Positions 23,701 through 33,449 of a DNA stretch of 64,000 nt are shown in pieces (within the stretch, counting starts at the first letter, position 1; each line of letters opens with the position of its first letter). The position numbers and the translations under genes are program-made. Source of the stretch: Rhodosporidiobolus odoratus. Lineage: Eukaryota; Basidiomycota; Microbotryomycetes; Sporidiobolales; Sporidiobolaceae. Location of the stretch: assembly GCA_034387635.1 (NCBI GenBank), contig JAOANU010000006.1:930001-994000 (forward strand), written 5' to 3'. Under the pieces are notes generated by a model, which saw only the letters and a list, made by a program, of their open reading frames with translations, searched no databases and was not told the origin of the DNA.

Positions 23701-24376
23701 AGTTTGAGTCTCGCTGACTTACTCGCTCTGTGCAGGTTCCCTTCGCGATCAGCTTCTCATCTACCCTGTTCGTCGTGATTCGCTCGGATGCTCCTCTTGC
23801 CTGCCTGCTGACTACGGTTCGCATACGACAGCATTCGAAAACCCTCCTTCGCGACGCTCTGGCTAACGATGTCCACTTCCTGGCCGACAACGGTGGTATC
23901 GACTTTTCCCTGCTCGTCGGCGTAGACGACTCGCGCTCTGAGCTAGCGGTCGGGCTGATCGATACCCTCGGTGGTGCGCTCGCCTTCTTTCCCCCTCGAA
24001 AGTAAAGGGGAAACAGCTGATTCGATCTTCGAGAGGCGCAGTTTTTAACGGCGTCAAGGCCCTCGAGCATCGCGCCAAGACCGCGGCGGCGAGTCTGCTG
24101 CAAGCCAGTGAGCCGGGGAATGTCACAGTTCAGCCTCCGAGCGAGTATGCCAAGCGATTCTTGACCGGTATGTGGTTTTCCTGTTTTGCCGTCGTATCTT
24201 CCCATCTCTCCTTTCTCTTTCTCATCTCGCACGACGTAACTGAGCTGGTACTTGTATGGTGTGCAGCCATGGAGACGTACTTTGTCGCCGTTCCGGACAA
24301 ATGGAGTCGACCACCGGGGGATGAGGCTGTCGACCCTGATCCTCGACTGGCTTGCCCGCTTGGCGCCCTCCCTTAG
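17770..24376 (+). CDS. FAB1: Fab1-type phosphatidylinositol-3-phosphate 5-kinase, FYVE absent
   Basis: The C-terminal third is a PIP kinase: EHIKFRALF, FRITVFYAKRF, MTGDKRFMMKEL, the catalytic RQFDLKG near 23517-23535, and IDFSLLVGVDDS near 23900. Before it lie a Cys/His block (CHACHKPNKDH then CKLCHATTPHRLLS) and, further N-terminal, a degenerate chaperonin-like segment (LERILELLAYAVISLKLE), both as in Fab1/PIKfyve, which makes PI(3,5)P2 on vacuole or endosome membranes. No FYVE zinc finger is visible; the protein starts MARDVTTSSD at 17770. About 15 exons give roughly 1870 aa. First junctions: 17973/18058, 18619/18678. Near the end I place introns at about 23774-23831 (LIYP joined to HSKTLLRDAL), 23969-24041 and 24171-24266 to keep phase; these are tentative. 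A long Ser-rich linker spans 21500-22700. Membrane targeting without FYVE would need another element. Confidence 0.85.
22311..22348 (+). repeat. coding TCN microsatellite (poly-Ser)
   Basis: A run of TCA, TCT and TCC triplets within the kinase gene encodes about twelve consecutive Ser in the unstructured linker before the kinase domain. It keeps the frame whatever its length, so copy-number change would alter only linker length. Confidence 0.75.
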
Positions 24377-24732
24377 AAAGGGTCGCGATTGCGGTCCCTT
24401 TCGAATCCTAGATGTCATTTCAGCGACCGGCGCGCGGTGAGAGCGATGCACCTTGCCTGCGACCTTTTGGTTCTTTTTTTCTGCGTGTCGTCCAAGTGTC
24501 GTCAATCGTGTTTGATATCAGTGTTGTGTTTCGTGTAGCGTTTTGCTTGCAGCATTGGGTACTATAATTCGTTTTTCCGCAGCCTTGGATTTGATCTGTT
24601 CCACTGCATAGTATATATCAAGTATACATTGAGAAGGGATGGGACCCCCCTATTTCCTGGCTGAGCTTCCTCTGTCTCCGGCTCTCTCTTCTCTTCTCTT
24701 CTCCACTTTCTCATACTTGCTCGCTGTACATC
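24377..24732. other. intergenic with TATA-like element
   Basis: This holds the kinase 3' UTR and the YTM1 promoter. A TATATAT element lies at 24612-24618, about 115 bases before the YTM1 ATG, followed by a CT-rich leader. Confidence 0.4.
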
Positions 24733-26780
24733 ATGTCCTTAACTGCCGACTTGGGCACTCCCATCGCCAGCACCTCGACTGCAGGCGCACAAGAGGAGAA
24801 GCAGATCGCCATTCGCCTGTCAACCAAAGATTCACAATACCAGATCCCTCCCGCCAAGTTCCTCGTTCCTGCTAGCTGGAGGCGATTCCAGCTCTCTGAG
24901 CTCATCAACAAGGTCCTCGAGAATGGTGAGTGACCCCTCCTCTTCTCATCTCAACCTGCGCACTATGCAGCCATCCATCGCCGCGTCCTCGCTCTCAAGG
25001 AGCAGACGATACGCGGTGTGCACGGGGAGAGAGACGGCACAAGACGATACAACTATTATGACATTGGTATTCTTCGTTCAGATGTGTTTGAGGTTTCTCG
25101 CACAATGTCGAACTTATTTTCTTCACTTCCTGATGCCGTCCCCTGTTCACGCACCCGCTTTGCAACCGCATAATTACACGAGCACGAGCGCGTCGAGATC
25201 AGTCTAGCTGACCCATTCCGTGCGTGTACGCAGAGTTGCCGATCCCCTTCGACTTCTTGATTGACCAGACGCTGTTGCGGTCTTCGCTGGGGGCATACTG
25301 CGCCGCAACCGGAACGAGCGAGGAGGTGGTCCTGGATGTCGAGTTCTTGCCGTCCACTCTGCCGCCCCAGTTGGAGAGCACACAGCCGAGTGAGGATTGG
25401 GTTAGCGATGTATCCTTGGCCGTACGAGGGTGCGTCGCCGTTACGCTCCCTCCGCCCCTTGTAATCAATTCAGTCGCTCATGTATCTTCTCTCCCTTCTC
25501 TTGGCTTGTCTCGAAAGCAGAGCACTCCTTACCGCTTCCTACGCCGGCACGCTCTCGCTCTTGTCATCCGACTTGCCGCCGCCCTCTTCGCTCACATTCG
25601 CTGGTCACGACCTTTCGGCTCTTTCGGCTTGCTACGTCCCTCACCCGCTTGGTTCGGAAGACAAGCGGTGGATCGCAAGCGGAGGAATGGACCGCGTTGG
25701 TCGCGTCTGGGAGTACACTGTTGGTCTATTCCTCCCCTCCCTTTTTCCCGGTCACTCAGACTCAAGTCTCTGTTCTGTTAAGATCCCGCCCCTCTCCCTC
25801 ACCTCTGAAACCCCCCTTCCCGTTCCCCAAACCCTTTACACCCTGACTTTGCACCAAGCCCCAATCTCCTCCGTCCGCTCCCGCCCTCTCCCCTTGACCT
25901 CGACCGCTCCCACCACGTCGCCGCATCTCCTCACGGCAGGATGGGACGGACTTGTCGGTTTGTGGGACTTGACGCCTGGGGTAAATGAGGGAGATGTGCC
26001 CGAGGTGGAAGATGGAGACAGGAAGAAGAAGCGGAGAAAACAGGAGACCAAGATTGTTAACAAGGTGAGTCGTTCGTCTACCATGTTTCTCTTGCCATTG
26101 TCCGCGTTTTCCATACTAATCTGGTGGATGTGCAGTCGCCGTTGACCGTCCTGCAAGGTCATGTTGGTAAGGTCTCGCGAGCAATGTTTGACCGGAATGA
26201 TGTGACCAAGGCATACTCGGCGGGATGGGATCACTCTGTTCGATCATGGGATCTCTCTATTGGAGCAGAGACGAGCAGCAAGGTTCGTAACTGCTTCTCT
26301 TCCTCAGAGCTGCTACAGAGCCTGCAGCACACAATTGATGCAAAATCTTCTGTGCAGACAAGCGACAAAGTTCTTCTCTCCCTCACCCAACTCGCTGCTC
26401 CCAACCTCCTCGCCACAGGATCCACTGACCGCCTCGTCTCTCTCTGGGATCTCCGTACCGAAGCTACGCAAAACATCTCCCTAACCCTTCCAGGTCACAC
26501 CGCTCCCGTCTCTTCCGTCGTCGCCCATCCGACTTCATCCCTCCTTCTCGCTTCGGGAGCTTATGACGGAACGGTGAAGATTTGGGATGCGAGGAGTGTT
26601 AAACAGGCTTTGTTTACATTGCCTGTACCGCCTAAGGAGGGTGAAGAACAGAGGAAGGAACCGGAGAGGTTGATGGCGGTTGATTGGGATGGCGAGAGAC
26701 TGGTCGCTGGTGGAGAAGGCAGTAGGGTTGTTACTTGGAGGGTCAGTGGGAAGGAGGCCGAGGCACCCAAGGCGGAGTAG
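24733..26780 (+). CDS. YTM1: ribosome biogenesis WD-repeat protein Ytm1/WDR12
   Basis: Ytm1 joins Erb1 and Nop7 (PeBoW in animals) in 60S pre-ribosome maturation in the nucleolus, and is removed by the AAA protein Rea1 via its NLE domain. Exons 24733-24925, 25234-25429, 25521-26064, 26136-26282 and 26358-26780 keep phase and give 500 aa. The NLE domain spans about residues 20-100 (IRLSTKDSQYQIPPAKFLVP, then ELPIPFDFLID). The WD repeats follow: GGMDRVGRVWEY, TAGWDGLVGLWDL, YSAGWDHSVRSWDL, TGSTDRLVSLWDL and SGAYDGTVKIWDA. A Lys/Arg-rich loop (KKKRRKQ) lies between blades. The third exon has a tandem acceptor (AAAGCAG), so isoforms with or without one Arg are possible. Identity is secure. Confidence 0.93.
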
Positions 26781-27080
26781 GATGGCTGTTCACTAGCGTT
26801 GGACAAGAACCGTGCAACGGCATTTTCACCTTGTCTTCAGTCGCTCGAATATTCTTCTACTCTAGCTCGCGGGATCAGTATTGCCTACCCGCCCTATAGC
26901 ATGGAGCGAACGAAAAGGTACAGCAAGCGCAGACAAGCGGGGCAGGATTTTCAGCGAGCTGGTTTTTGGAAAGGGCACGGGATTGGAATTGCTTTGACGT
27001 CTTGATATCTATACAGCGCACGTGGGTAGTCTAAGGTAAAGATTCGCCCCTGACAGGCGTAGGGCAAGGAGTCGGGATAT

Positions 27081-27620
27081 TTAGAAGGGACATCCAGCGC
27101 CGAGGTACATCCGAATGGCTGATGGCGGAACATTGATAATCCTGCCCGGGATAGTCTCGCTCTGTAGTCGCTTGTGTGCTTCGTAGCTATTGCACGAAAT
27201 GGTCAGTAAAGCGCCACGAGGTGGTCGAGCCGAGAGAGGTTGTGAGAAAATGACGGGGTTCGAATTTTCGAGTTTGTTACGAGATGGAGGGAAGGACCAA
27301 GGGAAGAGAAGGAAGACAACGCGTACCGATGGCATCCTCCGAACGCGAAATAGTACTTCTGCCCATCCGGCGCCTCCGTACGGAGCACTTCTATCGGAGT
27401 AAAGTCGTCCCCGGCCTTTGTACACCGAAACCTACGGTCAGCTGCTGCGCCGAGAGCGAAGACAGATGTCGGTAAATCTCACCTTGATGTCCTCCATGAA
27501 CTTCTCTACTTTTGACTGATCCAGTACCGAAGGTAGAGGTCGGTTGATGACCTTCATCGGAACTTGGATGGTGGGTGAGTCGGTTGAGGCGAACTTGCTG
27601 AAGTTGATGTGTTGAGCCAT
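27081..27620 (-). CDS. SRX1: sulfiredoxin
   Basis: Sulfiredoxin reduces hyperoxidised (sulfinic) peroxiredoxin using ATP and a catalytic Cys. Exons 27483-27620, 27327-27415 and 27081-27186 join in phase to 110 aa, a little shorter than yeast Srx1 (127 aa) and human (137 aa). The start MAQHINFSK is followed by PMKVINRPLPSVLDQSKV, matching the family's nucleotide-binding N-terminal part. FGGCHRYEAH holds the catalytic Cys in the invariant GGCHR motif; the second intron falls inside the Arg codon of this motif. The C-terminus reads YLGAGCPF. The first intron uses a CAAAG acceptor, which is unusual but is the only one that keeps the reading (ending DIK, resuming AGDDF). The gene is convergent with YTM1. 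Confidence 0.93.
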
Positions 27621-27895
27621 GGCCCGGACTCTCAGGTGCTGCTGGTGCAATGGTGTAATGGAGGGACAGGAATCGGACAGGAAAGTGAGAGGATGAACTG
27701 CAAGGCCGAACGGCGGAACGTCGGAATGGCGGTGCTGATTACAAAATGCAAAAACTAGAGGCCGCCGGGACGGCGCCACGTTCCCCTTTCAAGTGCGCAT
27801 GCGAGAGGCTTGCACGGCAGGCGATCATACCGGTACCTCTGGGGAAACAGCAGATGGGCGTTCAAAAAAAAAGAGGTCATCTTGCAAACCCAGGC

Positions 27896-27907
27896 AAAAA
27901 AAAAAAA
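27896..27907 (-). terminator. Pol III T-run terminator of minus-strand tRNA
   Basis: Twelve A on the plus strand read as twelve T on the minus strand, starting two bases beyond the tRNA discriminator. A run of four or more T is the RNA polymerase III stop signal. Confidence 0.8.
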
Positions 27908-27908
27908 G

Positions 27909-27989
27909 TAGCACCTTCCGGTCTCGATCCGGAGACTTTCGGGTCACAAGAATATGAGCCCGACGAACTGCCGACTGTTCCAAGGTGCT
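27909..27989 (-). tRNA. initiator tRNA-Met (CAT) with 8-nt intron
   Basis: The minus strand folds into a full cloverleaf: acceptor AGCACCT/AGGTGCT, D stem GAAC/GTTC with loop AGTCGGCA, anticodon stem TCGGG/CCCGA with loop CTCATAA after removal of TTCTTGTG, variable AAGTC, and T stem TCCGG/CCGGA with loop ATCGAGA. The discriminator is A (27909). Initiator marks are the A1:U72 pair, A54 and A60 in the T loop, and three G:C pairs at the base of the anticodon loop. The intron sits after position 37, the canonical place, and its last four bases (TGTG) can pair with the anticodon CATA, as tRNA splicing expects. A TATA-like stretch lies about 30 bases upstream (28018-28027) and a T-run follows. An identical copy lies inverted at 29311. 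Confidence 0.9.
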
Positions 27990-28017
27990 TTTGCTTAGTC
28001 AGCGAGCCACATGTAAC

Positions 28018-28027
28018 ATATAAATTT
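28018..28027 (-). promoter_or_regulatory. TATA-like element upstream of tRNA
   Basis: ATATAAATTT on the plus strand reads AAATTTATAT on the minus strand, about 29-38 bases before the 5' end of the minus-strand tRNA. Upstream TATA elements assist TFIIIB in several fungi; the second copy has one at a similar distance. Confidence 0.45.
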
Positions 28028-29282
28028 AACGCTAGAGTGATTCAAGTCAAGTTCTCCACATGAGATCGGCAGCAGACAGTCATTCGCATGCCGGTAGGAG
28101 CAGCTTATTAGCTAGCACTGGGTATAAATTGCTCCATGTACGTAACAAGTATCTGGCCAACAAGGGCATCTGAGAAGGTCATCTTTTCTTCCAGTTTTGT
28201 ATATAAACACCTGGGTCGCCTCGTCAACCTGCGCTTCACAGAAGTGATCCCTCGAGGGTTCCGACAGGTCTGTATGTCTTGAGCGTAAGTTGTCAACCTC
28301 GGGGGAAGCTGACTTCCGGAGAGCCTTTGCTGACACAGGAACTCGCCTCGAGAGTTTTCCATTCTTGCAGCTTTGTTTCCACGCCTCATTCAGACATCGA
28401 TCAAGCCACGCTTTGATCTGGGTGTCCGCTGGCGGTTCGGCGTCTCTAAGTGCGCTGGCAATGCAGTCGTCCCCGCAAATCACTCATGTTTTAGCTCGTC
28501 TGTTTCTCATCCCGGAATGGTACGGGCTTGCGAGTTAAGTTGTCGAAGCTGAGATCGATCCCCTTGAAACATGGGCCAGACCCAATACGCCATGACTCCG
28601 CCTGTTCGGTATGGAGCCCGGACAACGTCTGCAGAAAAAAGAAAAGAACTAGCTGACCTTCGCAAGCCACTTCTCGGGTGAGGATCTGCGCCCACACTTT
28701 CACGTATCACACTCAACAACATACTTCCAGGCTGCAGGGACAAAGTACTGGAAAGAATGTGATGAGAAGGCAACATTGAGGAAAAGAAGGTCAGGAGAAG
28801 CCAGTGACTTCCGACAAGGGAGACCAGTTAGCTACCTTCAATCCATTGGGCCCTCATCTGTAGCACTGTACCGCAATAGTCTCCAATCCAGTGAGGACTC
28901 TCTCCCTCGCTCCAAGGTCACCTTGTTGTCACCTTGTTGTAAGGACAAGAAGGCAAAGGAAGAGAAGCCAAAGACAGTCTGTACTCCGATCTTGTGCGCA
29001 CCAGCTCGGGTAACCCTGATGATCTATCGCCGGAAGAAAGTACAAGAGTCTGCTAGACATGCTATATAATGTGAGCGACGTGACTTTGCTCGACCGGAAG
29101 AAAATATCGGCTGAACTGGTATGGATACTGCTGCAGTACAGATGGCAGTGGTGTTGCCCGCGCTACATCTACACTGGTACGACGCTACCTTGGTCCTTTC
29201 TTAGAAGGGCTGCGTGAGACTAGCCAAAGCCCGGGCAGGACAACTTGGCCTTCTCAGCCACATGTGCTGTCGGCCATATGAA

Positions 29283-29289
29283 TATAAAA
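29283..29289 (+). promoter_or_regulatory. TATA-like element upstream of tRNA
   Basis: TATAAAA lies 22-28 bases before the plus-strand initiator tRNA gene. The spacing matches the element found upstream of the inverted copy. Confidence 0.5.
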
Positions 29290-29310
29290 AAACGAAGCCT
29301 CACAAGCGAA

Positions 29311-29391
29311 AGCACCTTGGAACAGTCGGCAGTTCGTCGGGCTCATATTCTTGTGACCCGAAAGTCTCCGGATCGAGACCGGAAGGTGCTA
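29311..29391 (+). tRNA. initiator tRNA-Met (CAT) with 8-nt intron, second copy
   Basis: This 80-base gene plus discriminator A is identical base for base to the minus-strand copy at 27909-27989, including the intron TTCTTGTG. The internal A box lies in the D arm and the B box in the T arm (CGGATCGAGACC). Flanks differ from the other copy beyond about ten bases, so only the gene itself is shared. The two copies face away from the centre of the spacer in opposite senses, with TATA elements between them, so they are divergently transcribed. Confidence 0.9.
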
Positions 29392-29395
29392 CTTC

Positions 29396-29400
29396 TTTTT
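29396..29400 (+). terminator. Pol III T5 terminator
   Basis: Five T follow five bases after the discriminator base of the plus-strand tRNA gene, after a CTTC spacer. This is the minimal Pol III stop. Confidence 0.75.
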
Positions 29401-29857
29401 GCTGCTGTGGTCACTTGCGCTATTCCGCGAGGTAGGTCTCTTTTTCTTGCTCCGCATGTCCAAATTCTGCTCCAGAGTCAGTACACGCTGTTCATCGGGT
29501 GCGACGAGCTCAAGTTGGCGGCTGGTGTTGAACCCGAGTTGAGAAGGCCAAGTGGTCCAGCACTGCAGTAGACTGCCTCTCTTCGAGAATGACTCAAAGT
29601 GGCGAGGTTTCAAGCAGCAGCTAGTCCCAAAGTGCGCAAGAAGAGGATTCAAGACTGCCTGGAATTATTCGAAGCCAATGTTGTCCTGTTCCGTGGCGTG
29701 CTTCTCCTTGTGGTGGTGGGAATATTTGTACGAGCGAACCAAGCTTGTGATCGGCTGTAACAGCCTTACAAGCGGCTATCAGATGCTGGCCCTGACAGTC
29801 CATCGCAGCTAGCAAAGACCGGTAGTACAGCAAGCCTCCCCTTCCATGTATCTTGGT

Positions 29858-32487
29858 TCATTCCCCATCTCCCTCACTCCCACCCCACCCCGCACCTCCT
29901 CCCGTCTCCTCCCCTTCTGCATGTCCATGCCCATCCTCCGCCTCAACCCCACCACCATGCAGTAGCTCAACCACCTCCTCACCCGCCGCTTTCCTTCTCT
30001 GCAATTCGGGGTATTCGGCAAAGTCTCGGGCGGGTTGATGATGCCCGGTTTGGGGGTTGAGCATGGTTAGGGTGCGGCGGCGGACTGAGGAGGGTTCAGC
30101 ATGAAGTGGGCAGTGGGAAGGTGAGTGGAAGATTACAAGCAATAGGATAGTGAGGGTGGTAAGACGGAGAGAGAGTACAACTTGTCAGCCTGAGTGGACG
30201 ATAAGAGGCGCCAAAAGAGAAGAACGTGCGAAGCAAATCATAACTCCAAGCTTCTTCCTCATCCGAATCATAGTCGGGATCGCGGTTGTAAAGGAGGTCG
30301 CGTTTGAGGTTGAGCCAGGTCACTGCAATAACCCGACATGTCAGAACACGAAAAAAGGGGAGCGAGTGATGAGGTATGGAGAAAAGGTAGGGGAGAGGAA
30401 GGCGCACCTGGAAGACCCGACTTTGTTGGGGCAGCGCCTTCGACCCACGTTTCGTCCTGCCAGCCAGGTGGCAAGATCTCTGCTTTCCACAAAGGCAGAT
30501 ACATTGCAGAGTCAGGGAAGGATCGAGCGCAATATGGGCGAGTCAACCACGCCGCCCATTCCTGAGCGATTTCGCAAAGGGAACGGGAGATCAGGATGAT
30601 ATAACGCACCTGTAGTCGACCCTGCTGCGATTTGATCGTGCACTTGTTTGGCGTAAGAAGGTCGAGCGCGTTTTCTGGCGGATGTCGAAGCTCCGACGCT
30701 GTTGCCTGCACTGGGACGTTTGGAAGAGGCTGAGGGGGTACCGGACGCTGCACGTGTCAACAATGGGCGATCAGGTATCCTACCTTGTAGCACGACTCGT
30801 AGCACCGCGCCCTCAAAGTGGAGAGAGCATGCGAAGCAATGAACCGCAAAAGCACGAAGAATGAGAGAACTCCCGAAAACCCACCAGCCGCCACCTTCTC
30901 CTCCTTCTCCCTAACCCTGCTCAACTTCTCCCTCTCCTCCTCCCCCTTCTTGATAATCGCCGGAACCCCCTTAACCACCCCCGCCCTAACCCTCTCCATC
31001 TCCTTAGCAAAATTCAATTCTTCCTCAGTATCTACATTTTCCGCTTCAGAGGGGGGTGGAGGATTTCGGGTCATGGTGATGGGAGGGGAGAGGGTGACGG
31101 GGTGGGAATGGGTGAAGTCGGTTAGGAAGGTGGGGGATTCGAGGATGTGGTGGAGGAGGGTTAGGAAGGCTTGGGCGCGAGGTCGGGCGGGCATACTGCC
31201 GACAAGGTTTCTCGAGGTCAGTCAAGATTCGAGGGTAGAGAGAGGAGGCGAGAGGCGCACTCGGAAGGGAAGAAGATGTCCCACAAGTCGAAACCGGGAG
31301 GGAAGTACTTCTCGCTGACCCACTGCGAAAGAAGGGAACATAACACCCGGCGATCAGTCATGTTTCGGCTCAATCTCCCATACCAGGACCAGCGAAGGAC
31401 GATGCATGAATGCTGGAGAGAGACAGCTCGCACTCACCGCCGCCTCATTAAAGATCAGAAAAACTGCCTCAATAACCGTAGTCGGCGGACCCCTCAACCC
31501 CTCCCGATTAGCACTCTTCATCGCAACATCTCTCAACGTAGTAGGAAGGTGATTGGCCTCCCAATCGAGGTAAGCGGCTTTGAGCATGCCTTTGAGTCGA
31601 GGCGCGTCCGACATTTCTTTTTGACTCGTTTCTTCGGTTTGAAGAGAGGGGATTGGGTGGTAGGTTCGGAGGGCGGTTTTCATACTTGGGTAGACTGGGG
31701 GAGAGGAGATGAGGGTGAAGATTAGGTCAGCAGCGGTTCAACTGCGGCATCTCACAGCAGCCGACTGGATCCGTGCGATAAGAGGAATCGCATCGAGCAG
31801 CTCGGCCACGCATGAAGATTTCAAGGACAGAAGGAACGCACACGCCAAAGTAGTATTGACCCTCCCGACATTGACCAACAAACACAACTTGCAGTAATTG
31901 ATCGCAAACGTAGGGTTGGAAATCAGTTTGTTTCGGATGTTCTGAGTCGTCTTGAGTGAAGACAGAATGGCTTCGAGGTAGAGTTGGTCCATGTTGAGGT
32001 ATATGGGTTCGGCGGGAGAGTTCTGTGCGATGCAAAGACGGAGAAAGATGCGAAAGATAGGGCAAGATCAGTTGGCGCCGGGCATTCCGACGCTCAGATG
32101 GTCGCCCTCTGCTGCTGGAGTAGGAGAGTACCAGGCTGACTAAGTGGTGACAAAAGCCACCAACGCACCTGATCGACAGGAGCGGTAAACCTGAAGGTCC
32201 TGTCTGAGAAGATCTCGTTCAAAACCTCCCACTGAATGTCCATCCTCAGCAAGGGTTCGGCATCGAGTTTCTTGATAGCCTGTGCGCGAGATACAGGGAA
32301 GAAAAGTGGGGCAGCCGATGGAGGAGAGAAAGAGAGAAGGAGTGAAGTCAGCCGGAAGAGAAAAGAAAGGAAAAAAAAAAAACAAAGAGGGGGATTTGCG
32401 AACCCAGTTTGTTTCCTTGTAGCTGCGCTTTGAGCGAGGGTGGGCGGCGGCGTGTAGCTCTTCTGCGGTTTTTGCTTTGGGTGGCAT
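29858..32487 (-). CDS. IES1: INO80 complex subunit 1 (Ies1)
   Basis: Ies1 is a fungal subunit of the INO80 chromatin remodeller. Exons 32404-32487 (MPPKAKTAEEL), 32169-32279 (AIKKLDAEPLLRMDIQWEVL) and 31842-32022 (MDQLYLEAILSS, then NVGRVNTTLA) join to 31438-31694 through an intron that restores the family line AFYPSMKTALRTYHPIPSLQ. Later exons carry FPPGFDLWDIFFPS, RAQAFLTLLHHI, a Lys/Arg-rich segment (SARKRARPSYAKQ), WVEGAAPTKSG, TWLNLKRDLLYNRDPDYDSDEEEAWSYDLL and a Gly/Glu-rich end with TGA at 29858. About ten exons give around 490 aa. Eight bases before the ATG the leader contains 31 consecutive C (mRNA sense). The 3' exons (below 30300) are less certain. Confidence 0.85.
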
Positions 32488-32494
32488 GGCGGCG

Positions 32495-32527
<33 letters not shown>

Positions 32528-33449
32528 GACAGGAAGCTGGGTTTGGGTAGGAAGGGACCGAGTTGGCGGGAGAAAAGCAAAGGGAACAGGGGAGACAGCG
32601 GCTATAAGGGCTGGGGCGGAGACTGAAGACTTGTCGAGTAATGTCTGTGACTACCGGGTGGATGCTCGGGTTGTCCAGGGAGCTGGGTGAGGCTGCTTGG
32701 TGAGTTCAGAGTCGAGGTGGGGTGGTCGACGGGGAAGAGTGGGAAGAGGTCGGGAAGAGTCGCCCTGGTATCGGACTGGCTGTGCTACTGTTGGTGAAGC
32801 TGACTACGATAATCGGTTAGGCCTAGGCGAGTTGTAGATGGTTAAACCGTCGGGGTCGTAAGCCAACTAGTGATGAGAAACTAAGTCTCCCTTTACCACT
32901 CTCGGGCCTCGCTAAAACAGCTCAGTTACGACTTTGAACCGAATCAGAGCAGTACCGAGACCGCACTGAACCCTTCACGCACACCCAGAGCGCTCTCGAC
33001 AACTCGACACCCTCTGCCTCGATTGTCCATCTTGACCTCGCAAATCTTCTTCACGACAAGCGACAGATACAGTCTAGAGTAGTATACCAGGCGATACACT
33101 ACCTCCAAAAGTTTATACCACACTAGCGACACTCGAAAAGGCGGTTAACTTCTTTGGCAACCAGTTTCAGCAGGACTCGACCTTCCTCCTTTATCACTAA
33201 ATTCCCCCAATCAGCGGTCGCAGCGGGCGAATCTCTCCTTGTTCCCTCCTCCTCAGACGAGTGACGTGCGGTAGTGCCACGGGCCTGGACGCAACCCTTA
33301 ACCACCCTTTACGCCCGACCACAGACCGAGGGCAACCCTTTCCTTTCCTCCCCATCCGACAGACGAAGCAGTAGCAGCAGGACCCGACCTCGGCACCCAG
33401 CATCGAAAGTAGCAGCACCAGTAGCAGCAGAAGAAGCACCCTCACAAGC
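32488..33449. other. divergent promoter region, IES1/DExH helicase
   Basis: Apart from the G-homopolymer next to IES1, this 960-base region holds no recognisable gene. The right end is CAG/ACC-rich and probably forms the helicase leader. Confidence 0.5.
32496..32526. repeat. 31-base G homopolymer (C-run in IES1 leader)
   Basis: Thirty-one consecutive G on the plus strand end 8 bases from the IES1 start codon, so the IES1 mRNA leader would hold 31 C. Such a tract can form a G-quadruplex or i-motif and is prone to slippage; its true length in the genome is uncertain. Confidence 0.9.

Larger units (their letters stand above)
27621..29857. other. protein-poor region holding two tRNA genes
   Basis: The 2.2 kb between sulfiredoxin and IES1 has no gene I can name. 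A minus-strand frame at 28112-28483 (starts MICGDDC, 123 codons, Trp- and Cys-containing, no low complexity) is the most protein-like piece, but it lacks family features or clear splice partners, so I do not call it. Poly-A runs at 27864-27872 and 27896-27907 and the inverted tRNA pair are the recognisable elements. Confidence 0.5.

Noticed and set aside
23573..24505. 310-codon open frame antisense to the kinase gene
   Set aside because: It covers the kinase exons and introns on the opposite strand, is rich in Arg/Ser as expected for antisense of GC-rich coding DNA, and shows no domain.
27746..28063. 105-codon plus-strand frame overlapping the tRNA
   Set aside because: Most of it is the reverse complement of the initiator tRNA gene and its poly-T terminator.
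28112..28483. 123-codon minus-strand frame near the tRNA genes
   Set aside because: Protein-like composition but no start context, splice partner or family feature; kept only as a note in the region description.
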